From Gammaproteobacteria bacterium (lineage in GTDB: Bacteria > Pseudomonadota > Gammaproteobacteria > GRL18): a DNA stretch of 8,357 nucleotides. The stretch spans positions 1 to 8,357 of the forward strand of contig DAOVUK010000113.1 in assembly GCA_030632625.1 (NCBI GenBank), read 5' to 3'. The position numbers were made by a program, and so were the translations under genes. Under the pieces are notes generated by a model that was not told the DNA's origin, did not search any database, and saw only the letters and a list, made by a program, of their open reading frames with translations. How positions within the stretch are numbered: position 1 is the first letter of the stretch; every line of letters begins with the position of its first letter. Below are positions 1 to 5,222 of this stretch, piece by piece.

Positions 1-179
1 CCGGTGCACCTAAATTTGGTGATAAAGCGCTTTGGGCTCCTAGAATAGCAACGGGTACAGATGCTATGGTTAAGGTTGTTATTACCGGTAAAGGTGCTAT
101 GCCTCCCAATGGCGGAACTCAGATGACTGAAGCTCAAATCCACGAAGTAGTTGAATATATGGCTGCTGCTGCAAAGTAA
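1..179 (+). CDS. Cytochrome c5-like monoheme c-type cytochrome (3' end only)
   Basis: This is the last 58 codons of a class I c-type cytochrome, read from base 3 to the TAA at 177-179; the start, the signal peptide and the CXXCH haem site lie upstream of the window. The visible part has the family's C-terminal pattern: a W-A-P-R helix segment, a G-K-G-A-M-P-P-N-G-G loop whose methionine should be the distal haem iron ligand, and a final amphipathic helix ending EYMAAAAK. Cytochrome c5 proteins are periplasmic or membrane-attached electron carriers to terminal oxidases. Many c5 proteins have a cysteine pair just after the MPP loop; none is visible here, so this is a variant or a related class I cytochrome. 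It lies 79 bp upstream of the cytochrome c4 gene on the same strand, with no clear terminator between them, so co-transcription is possible. Family assignment is fairly secure; the exact subtype is not. Confidence 0.82.
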   Translation, partial: GAPKFGDKALWAPRIATGTDAMVKVVITGKGAMPPNGGTQMTEAQIHEVVEYMAAAAK

Positions 180-198
180 GCAAGAATTTTTAAAAAAC

Positions 199-222
199 AG
201 TTAAGTTAGCCAATGTATAAAG
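199..222 (+). promoter_or_regulatory. Leader element A, shared with the diguanylate cyclase leader
   Basis: A 13-mer, AGTTAAGTTAGCC (199-211), is followed after 5 nt by ATAAAG (217-222). The same arrangement, with one mismatch in the 13-mer and the identical 5-nt gap, occurs at 5167-5190. Here the element ends 36 nt before the cytochrome c4 start. TATAAA at 216-221 could be a -10 box, but I see no convincing -35 at the right distance. It may be an operator, a promoter core or part of an untranslated leader; the function is inferred only from the repetition and position. Confidence 0.35.
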
Positions 223-258
223 AGTAAAAATTTAAAACATCAAGAATTAGGTAAAACC

Positions 259-897
259 ATGAAAAAAATTGTTATCGTTGCTGCTTTATTAGCAGGTTTG
301 ACAGGTGTCGTACATGCGGCTGGAGATGCCGATGCTGGAAAAGTGAAAGCTGCAAGCTGTATGGCCTGCCATGGGGCTGACGGTAACTCTTTAGCCGCCA
401 CGCCAAATTTTCCTAATCTTGCCGGGCAAAGCACAGCTTACCTCTACAAACAAATGAAAGAGTTTAAAGAAGGCAAGCGTAAAGACCCGACTATGAACGC
501 GATGATTTTGCCGCTTGATGATCAGGCCATGCAGGATGTTGCTGCATTTTATGCCAGCCAGAAAATAAAATCCGGTGAAGCAGATCCTGCTCTGGTTGAT
601 GCGGGTAAAGCGATTTATAAGGGTGGTATTGCTGAAATTGGTGTACCAGCCTGTATGGGCTGTCATGGCCCGGCAGGCAGCGGTAACCCGGGTTCTGGTT
701 ATCCTCAGTTAGCCAGTCAGAAATCAGTTTATCTTGAAAAACAGTTAAAAGATTTCCGCACTGCAGCGCAAAGTATGGGTAGTGCTGATGTCGGCCGTAC
801 TAATGACGCCAGTAAAATGATGCGTAATGCGGTAAAACGTATGAGTGACCCGGAAATTAAGGCCGTTGCTCAGTATATTCAGGGTTTACAGCCTTAA
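259..897 (+). CDS. cc4: Diheme cytochrome c4
   Basis: This encodes a 212-residue periplasmic diheme cytochrome c, an electron carrier that typically passes electrons from the bc1 complex to cbb3-type or other terminal oxidases. Residues 1-20 are a Sec signal peptide (MKK, a hydrophobic core, then VHA before AGDADAGK). Two homologous domains follow. The first has CMACH at 34-38 with a likely distal ligand Met79 (Met82 is an alternative). The second has CMGCH at 132-136 with Met187 or Met188 in the RTND-x3-MM segment. Length and two-domain spacing match the c4 family. The ATG at 259 is preceded by a TTAGG Shine-Dalgarno-like stretch at a suitable distance and gives a complete signal peptide. 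It follows a cytochrome c5-like gene and precedes resB, the haem ligase component that would act on its CXXCH sites. Transcription probably ends at the hairpin at 958-987. Confidence 0.95.
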   Translation: MKKIVIVAALLAGLTGVVHAAGDADAGKVKAASCMACHGADGNSLAATPNFPNLAGQSTAYLYKQMKEFKEGKRKDPTMNAMILPLDDQAMQDVAAFYASQKIKSGEADPALVDAGKAIYKGGIAEIGVPACMGCHGPAGSGNPGSGYPQLASQKSVYLEKQLKDFRTAAQSMGSADVGRTNDASKMMRNAVKRMSDPEIKAVAQYIQGLQP

Positions 898-919
898 GCT
901 GTCAGCAGACTTAAAGTTG

Positions 920-948
920 TTGCTAATTAGCTTTTAGCTTTTTATAAT
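920..948 (+). promoter_or_regulatory. Putative sigma70 promoter for resB-resC
   Basis: TTGCTA at 920-925 (4 of 6 matches to TTGACA) is separated by exactly 17 nt from a perfect TATAAT at 943-948. The start point would fall near 955-956, only two or three bases before the hairpin stem at 958. The perfect 10-bp palindrome GCTAATTAGC (922-931) overlaps the -35 box and could be an operator. This is the best promoter match in the window and lies between cytochrome c4 and resB; the assignment rests on sequence match alone. Confidence 0.6.
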
Positions 949-957
949 AAGTAATGG

Positions 958-987
958 GGGGTGGTCTTTGACCACCCCTTTTTTTTT
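958..987 (+). terminator. Intrinsic terminator after cytochrome c4, or 5' hairpin of the resB transcript
   Basis: GGGGTGGTC (958-966) and GACCACCCC (970-978) form a perfect 9-bp GC-rich stem with a TTT loop, followed at once by nine T residues (979-987). This is a textbook Rho-independent terminator for the cytochrome c4 transcript. It ends only 25 nt before the resB start codon, leaving no room for a promoter after it. It therefore either allows read-through or forms the extreme 5' end of a transcript started at the promoter at 920-948. Confidence 0.9.
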
Positions 988-1012
988 GACTAAATATTAT
1001 TGAGTTGACAAC

Positions 1013-3115
1013 GTGAGTAACGAAATAAAATCGGATAGCAGCCGTTCTCTGCAAGAACAAGCTGTTGAACGGGAACGATTAAACCGCAAGGAGCATGGCC
1101 TGTTTAAGGTTATTCTCAGCTTTTTAGGTTCCATGGAATTAGCGATCAGCTTATTTGTCATTATTGGTATTGCATCAGTTATTGGTACTATCCTGCAGCA
1201 AAACCAGGCTTACAACACCTATATTGTAAAATTTGGCCCCTTCTGGTTTGAAGTGTTCCGTTCTCTGGAGCTCTTTGATATCTATAGCTCCTGGTGGTTT
1301 GTCATCTTGCTGGGTTTTTTGCTGATTTCAACGGCTACCTGTCTCTACCATTATGCACCATTTATCATTCGAGAGTGGCGTCAGTTTCGTTTGAATGTCA
1401 CCTCTAAATCATTAAAGCTTATGCATTCTTCAGGCTCATGGAGCGCACCAGCAGCCCCGGATGAAACGGCTCAGTTTATTCAGCAAAAACTGACTAATGG
1501 CGGTTATCAGTCCCGCCTGAAAAATGATCAGGGTGTGATCACCATTGCGGCTAAAAAAGGTGCGATTAATCGTTTAGGTTATATCTTTACCCATGGTGCC
1601 ATTATTGTTATCTGTCTGAGTGCTTTGTATGACGGTAATTTTAATTTGAAACTACGAGAAGTAGCGGGTCAGCTTAAGCCGGAAACACGCGATTTATTTG
1701 CCTCACAGGTTCCTGATATCAGCCGTCTTAAAGCAGACGAAAATCATGCCTTTCGTGGTAATGCTAATATCCCGGAAGGGAGTACCACGGGGCTGGTTTT
1801 TTTACAGATGCGCGATGGTTTTTTAGTTCAGGAACTGCCCTTTACCATTAGCCTCATTGATTTTCGGATAGAGCATTATAACTCCGGTATGCCCAAATCA
1901 TTTGAAAGTGATATTATCATTGAAGATAAAGAAACCGGTGAAAAAATCAGCAAAACCATTGAAGTCAACCATCCGCTGCTGTACAAAGATTTTGCAATAT
2001 ATCAGGCATCATTTGATGATGGCGGCTCCATTATGGATCTGCAGGCATGGTCTCTGGATACGTCGGGTCAGGAGCCTCTGTCCTCTCAATCAGAGCCTTT
2101 TAAACTGGTGGTTGGTGAGACTCGAGTTATGCCGACATCAAACGGTGAATATAAGCTGGAGCTGGCTGAATTTAAGGCATCCAATGTTCAGCCTAACCCG
2201 AAAGCCGAACAGACAGGTCGTAAATTTAAGAATATGGGCCCCAGCCTGACTTTTCGTTTACGGGACAGTTCAGGACAGGCACAGGAATTCATTAACTATA
2301 TGAATCCTACTTCACAGGAGGGACGTTATTTCTTCCTCAGTGGTGTTCGCAGCAGCACATCCGAGCCATTCCGCTATCTTTTTATTCCTGCGGATGATCA
2401 GGTCAGTGTAAAACGATTTTTTGCTTTTCAGGCCCTGTTGAATGATTATCAGCAGATGCAGCGTATTGCTGAAAAAACGGCAGCGCTGTCTTTACAGTCA
2501 GCTAAAACCCCCGACCCTCAAATAATTGCCCAAATAGCAGTGGTCATGCAGCGGCTGGCTGAACAGTTTCATCAGGGTGGTTTTGATAAAGTATTGAATG
2601 AAATTAATGATAAGGTGCCCGAAGATAAAAGAAAAGAAGTCAGTGATTCCTATTTTAAAGTCCTGCAAACCATATTGGGGACTGTTTATCTGGAAGTATT
2701 ACAGCAGGAGGGTGTTGATATCAGCAACAATATTACCCCGGCTCAGGAACAATATTACGATGATCTGGTCAATACTATGGGTGTGCTGGCAAATTATAAT
2801 GCCCCATTCTTTTTACAGATAAAATCTTTTGTGCACAAAGAGGCATCCGGATTTCAGATCACCAAAGCACCGGGAAAAGATTTAGTCTATCTTGGCTGTG
2901 TTCTCTTATGTATTGGTATTGTGCTGATGTTTTATGTCGCACATAAGCGTATCTGGATTATTATTACACCGCAGGATGGTGATGCTGAGGGTGAACAGGG
3001 ATCACAACTTATTGTTGCCGGTTCAGGCGATCGTCATCAGAAAGAATTTGCTCTGGAATTTCAGGCATTCTCACAACTTCTGGATAAGCAATTTTCGACA
3101 GCACAAAAAAAATAA
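1013..3115 (+). CDS. resB: Cytochrome c biogenesis protein ResB (Ccs1 family)
   Basis: This 700-residue inner-membrane protein is one half of the System II cytochrome c synthase; with ResC/CcsA it moves haem across the membrane and attaches it to CXXCH in apocytochromes. Four membrane segments are visible, at about 43-62, 93-110, 189-206 and 624-643, with a large periplasmic domain between the third and fourth. Family hallmarks include the GSMELAI...GTILQQNQ N-terminal segment, the membrane histidine His194 in GYIFTHGAIIVI, and the IEVNHPL...YQASFDDGGS block at about 316-339. Length fits proteobacterial ResB proteins and exceeds the Bacillus form, partly through a helical stretch at about 460-605. 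The start is GTG at 1013: an in-frame TGA lies at 1001-1003, the next in-frame Met is residue 41 at the first membrane segment, and only a weak GAG at 1002-1004 resembles a ribosome site. resC follows after 50 bp. ResA/CcsX and CcdA partners are not in this window. Confidence 0.95.
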   Translation: MSNEIKSDSSRSLQEQAVERERLNRKEHGLFKVILSFLGSMELAISLFVIIGIASVIGTILQQNQAYNTYIVKFGPFWFEVFRSLELFDIYSSWWFVILLGFLLISTATCLYHYAPFIIREWRQFRLNVTSKSLKLMHSSGSWSAPAAPDETAQFIQQKLTNGGYQSRLKNDQGVITIAAKKGAINRLGYIFTHGAIIVICLSALYDGNFNLKLREVAGQLKPETRDLFASQVPDISRLKADENHAFRGNANIPEGSTTGLVFLQMRDGFLVQELPFTISLIDFRIEHYNSGMPKSFESDIIIEDKETGEKISKTIEVNHPLLYKDFAIYQASFDDGGSIMDLQAWSLDTSGQEPLSSQSEPFKLVVGETRVMPTSNGEYKLELAEFKASNVQPNPKAEQTGRKFKNMGPSLTFRLRDSSGQAQEFINYMNPTSQEGRYFFLSGVRSSTSEPFRYLFIPADDQVSVKRFFAFQALLNDYQQMQRIAEKTAALSLQSAKTPDPQIIAQIAVVMQRLAEQFHQGGFDKVLNEINDKVPEDKRKEVSDSYFKVLQTILGTVYLEVLQQEGVDISNNITPAQEQYYDDLVNTMGVLANYNAPFFLQIKSFVHKEASGFQITKAPGKDLVYLGCVLLCIGIVLMFYVAHKRIWIIITPQDGDAEGEQGSQLIVAGSGDRHQKEFALEFQAFSQLLDKQFSTAQKK

Positions 3116-3118
3116 CTT

Positions 3119-3140
3119 TTACATAACTCTTACATAACTC
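3119..3140 (+). repeat. Two tandem copies of an 11-bp unit between resB and resC
   Basis: TTACATAACTC occurs at 3119-3129 and again at 3130-3140 with no gap, and a degenerate third start (TTATATAC) follows. It lies just after the resB stop and before the resC ribosome site. It looks like a replication-slippage duplication in a short spacer; no regulatory role is evident. Confidence 0.85.
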
Positions 3141-3165
3141 TTATATACAAAGCAGGTCGCAAATT

Positions 3166-4347
3166 ATGTCAATGACAGGTCAGGAGATGGAAAACATCTT
3201 TGAGAAACAAAGTTTATGGAGTAAGCTCAGTCCTTTTGACTGGGTATGGGCAGGCATTCTGCTCTTATCTACAGGCTTTGTCTGGCAGCAGTATTCAGCC
3301 CTTATGGATGTTTATGAAGTCGGTATTTTATTTGCTTCAGCCCTGTCTATTATTGTCTGGGGCTGGTTCTGGAAACCCGTTCGAGCCTACTTTATCTTTG
3401 TCACATTAATTTCTCTGCTGGCAATTTATATCTATGGCAATGATCTGGCTCTGGGAGAAAGTAATTTTTTCCTGAAATTTTTAATTTCCAGTAAATCCGC
3501 CATTATGTGGATGTCAGCACTGTATGTGCTGGCCACTGCGGCATACTTTATCGGCTTGTTTATCGGCTCTGAATTCAGCAATAAAACGGCATCAGCCATG
3601 ACCTGGTCTGCTACAGTAATGGGTCTGGTCGGTTTGCTGGTTCGCTGGCGTGAATCTTATTTAATTCATGTTGATGTGGGTCATATCCCTGTGAGCAATC
3701 TGTATGAAGTATTTATTCTTTTTTCCATTATTACGGCTTTACTTTATCTTTATTATGAAGGTAAGAACAAAACCTATAATATGGGCGGCTTCGTGCTTCT
3801 GGTGATCAGTTCAGCGGTTGCTTTTTTGCTCTGGTATGGTTTTGGTTCACGTGGTGCCAGTGAAATCCAGCCTCTGGTGCCCGCTTTACAAAGTTATTGG
3901 ATGAAAATCCATGTGCCGGCAAATTTTGTTGGTTATGGTGCTTTTGCTCTGGCGGCAATGCTTGGTATGGCTTACCTTATTAAGGATACTATGGTGAAGA
4001 TGGGTAGAAACGGGGCCATTATCAAGCGCTTCCCTGATCTGGAAATTCTGGATGATGTGATGTACAAATCCATTGCCTTAGGATTTGCATTTTTCACCCT
4101 GGCGACAATTCTGGGCGCTATGTGGGCAGCAGAAGCCTGGGGTGGTTACTGGTCCTGGGATCCAAAAGAGACCTGGGCGTTGATTGTCTGGCTGAACTAT
4201 GCAGCCTGGCTGCATCTGAGACTGACCAAAGGCTGGCGCGGACGCCCATTAGCATGGTGGTCTGTGATCGGCTTATTTATTACACTTTTTGCTTTTATTG
4301 GTGTTAATATGTTTTTATCCGGTTTACACTCTTACGGTGAATTATAA
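3166..4347 (+). CDS. resC: Cytochrome c biogenesis protein ResC (CcsA family, haem-handling)
   Basis: This 393-residue polytopic membrane protein is the second half of the System II cytochrome c synthase (also named CcsA, or CcsB in some annotations). It carries the tryptophan-rich haem-binding WWD signature in the periplasmic loop at about 325-338 (WGGYWSWDPKETW). Three flanking histidines correspond to those known to ligate haem in this family: His249 before the WWD loop (SYWMKIHV), His350 just after it (AAWLHLR), and His388 near the C terminus (SGLHSY). About eight hydrophobic segments are present. ATG at 3166 has an AGCAGG ribosome site at 3151-3156. In-frame ATGs at 3172 and 3187 are alternatives; the latter has AGGAG directly abutting it, too close for normal use. 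It is most likely co-transcribed with resB. The intact WWD loop and all three histidines indicate a functional protein. Confidence 0.95.
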   Translation: MSMTGQEMENIFEKQSLWSKLSPFDWVWAGILLLSTGFVWQQYSALMDVYEVGILFASALSIIVWGWFWKPVRAYFIFVTLISLLAIYIYGNDLALGESNFFLKFLISSKSAIMWMSALYVLATAAYFIGLFIGSEFSNKTASAMTWSATVMGLVGLLVRWRESYLIHVDVGHIPVSNLYEVFILFSIITALLYLYYEGKNKTYNMGGFVLLVISSAVAFLLWYGFGSRGASEIQPLVPALQSYWMKIHVPANFVGYGAFALAAMLGMAYLIKDTMVKMGRNGAIIKRFPDLEILDDVMYKSIALGFAFFTLATILGAMWAAEAWGGYWSWDPKETWALIVWLNYAAWLHLRLTKGWRGRPLAWWSVIGLFITLFAFIGVNMFLSGLHSYGEL

Positions 4348-4354
4348 TAGTCGT

Positions 4355-4385
4355 TTGGAACTATTTAAAAAAAGTGTGTTCTAAT
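4355..4385 (+). promoter_or_regulatory. Possible extended -10 promoter for dsbA
   Basis: TCTAAT at 4380-4385 matches TATAAT at five of six positions and is preceded by TG-T (4377-4379), the extended -10 pattern. TTGGAA at 4355-4360 is a partial -35 match with a longer than ideal 19-nt spacer. The start point would be near 4392, about 38 nt before the dsbA ATG. It could let dsbA be expressed apart from resBC; supported by pattern only. Confidence 0.35.
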
Positions 4386-4417
4386 TTTACTAATGCAGAA
4401 TGATGAATATAAGAAAT

Positions 4418-4422
4418 AAGGA
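4418..4422 (+). promoter_or_regulatory. Ribosome binding site that fixes the dsbA start at 4430
   Basis: AAGGA lies 7 nt upstream of the ATG at 4430. The in-frame ATGs at 4400 and 4403 lie upstream of this site and would add MMNIRNKENN ahead of an otherwise normal signal peptide. The site supports the shorter form. Confidence 0.8.
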
Positions 4423-4429
4423 AAATAAT

Positions 4430-5053
4430 ATGCGCAGAATTTTGACTCTTCTAATGGTACTGGGTATGAGCAGTTTTGCCTGGGCTGATTTTGATGAAGG
4501 CATGGAATATGAACTTCTGGTAAAAGCTCAGCCGGCACCAACCGATGGCAAGGTTGAAGTGATAGAGTTTTTTTCCTATGCCTGTCCGCATTGTTATCGC
4601 TTTGAACCTTATATTGAAAAATGGCAGGAAACTAAATCTGATAATATTGTATTTATCCATGTGCCTGCTGTTTTTAATAAAAACTGGGAAGCGCTGGCAT
4701 CACTCTATTATGCCGCTGAAGTTTTAGGTATTCAGGAAAAAATGCATCTAATTATTTTTGAAGCGATGCATGGTGAAGGCAAAAAAATTCGTTCTTTTGA
4801 TGAGGTGAAAGGGCTTTTTGAAGCCAATGGTGTGAGTAGTGAAAAACTGGATCAGGCACTGAATTCTTTCACAGTTGCTGCTAAAACCCGTCGTGCAAAA
4901 AGCATGACAGAGAGCTATGGTATTAAATCAGTACCCAATATTGTGGTTCAGGGTAAATATCGTACCAATGGCACATTGGCTAAAAGCCATGATAATGTGT
5001 TCAACGTAGTTGATCACCTTACAGACAAAATTGAAAAAGAGTCCAAAAATTAA
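4430..5053 (+). CDS. dsbA: Periplasmic thiol:disulfide oxidoreductase DsbA
   Basis: From the ATG at 4430 this encodes 207 residues. Residues 1-19 are a signal peptide (MRRILTLL core, FAWA before DFDEG). The mature protein has a thioredoxin fold with the DsbA helical insertion. The active site is CPHC at 52-55, within EFFSYACPHCYRFEP, and the cis-proline is Pro169 in KSVPNIVV. CPHC with these flanks is typical of the strongly oxidising DsbA group, which introduces disulfides into exported proteins and is re-oxidised by DsbB. Its place directly downstream of resBC suggests it acts on apocytochrome CXXCH cysteines among other substrates; in System II a reductant (CcsX/ResA with CcdA or DsbD) must then undo that disulfide, and none is encoded here. 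It lies 82 bp after resC and ends before a strong terminator at 5113-5147. A DsbL-like role cannot be excluded. Confidence 0.94.
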   Translation: MRRILTLLMVLGMSSFAWADFDEGMEYELLVKAQPAPTDGKVEVIEFFSYACPHCYRFEPYIEKWQETKSDNIVFIHVPAVFNKNWEALASLYYAAEVLGIQEKMHLIIFEAMHGEGKKIRSFDEVKGLFEANGVSSEKLDQALNSFTVAAKTRRAKSMTESYGIKSVPNIVVQGKYRTNGTLAKSHDNVFNVVDHLTDKIEKESKN

Positions 5054-5112
5054 TACGCAAATGAAATTAAAAGGAACATTTTAAAAGAATTTTATTTCTA
5101 AAATTCGTGATT

Positions 5113-5147
5113 AAAGGCATAAGGTTTTTCCCCTTATGCCTTTTTTT
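5113..5147 (+). terminator. Intrinsic terminator after dsbA
   Basis: AAAGGCATAAGG (5113-5124) pairs perfectly with CCTTATGCCTTT (5132-5143) to give a 12-bp stem with a 7-nt loop, and the T run extends to 5147. It lies 60 bp after the dsbA stop and separates the cytochrome/dsbA block from the diguanylate cyclase gene. Confidence 0.92.
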
Positions 5148-5166
5148 ATGGTGTGTTTTTTATTAT

Positions 5167-5190
5167 AGTTAAGTTAACCCCCCAATAAAG
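5167..5190 (+). promoter_or_regulatory. Leader element B, shared with the cytochrome c4 leader
   Basis: AGTTAAGTTAACC (5167-5179), a 5-nt gap and ATAAAG (5185-5190) repeat the arrangement at 199-222 with one mismatch in the 13-mer. This copy contains a near-perfect inverted repeat, GTTAA-G-TTAAC (5168-5178). It ends 32 nt before the diguanylate cyclase start, almost the same distance as copy A from its gene. Both leaders also contain TAAAAATTTA (225-234 and 5211-5220). The role is unproven; a shared operator or promoter is the simplest reading. Confidence 0.38.
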
Positions 5191-5222
5191 TAAATAACTT
5201 CCAGGTTTAATAAAAATTTATC

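Noticed and set aside
391..666. A minus-strand reading frame opposite cytochrome c4, and similar shadow frames inside resB, resC and cobU
   Set aside because: Each lies wholly within a well-recognised gene, has no family match I can see and has no initiation signal.
1902..2249. A +1-frame reading frame inside resB that might indicate a frameshift or nested gene
   Set aside because: The resB frame is continuous through conserved blocks on both sides, and the alternative product has the composition of an out-of-frame translation.
3119..3140. The tandem 11-bp repeats as an operator between resB and resC
   Set aside because: They are direct, AT-rich, adjacent copies in a short intra-operon spacer with no promoter; slippage explains them better.
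4346..4365. A terminator between resC and dsbA (AATAGT / ACTATT hairpin)
   Set aside because: The stem is six weak base pairs and is followed by A residues, not T, on this strand, so it should not terminate transcription.
4400..4429. A longer dsbA start at 4400
   Set aside because: The AAGGA ribosome site at 4418-4422 lies inside this extension, and the added ten residues would precede a complete signal peptide.
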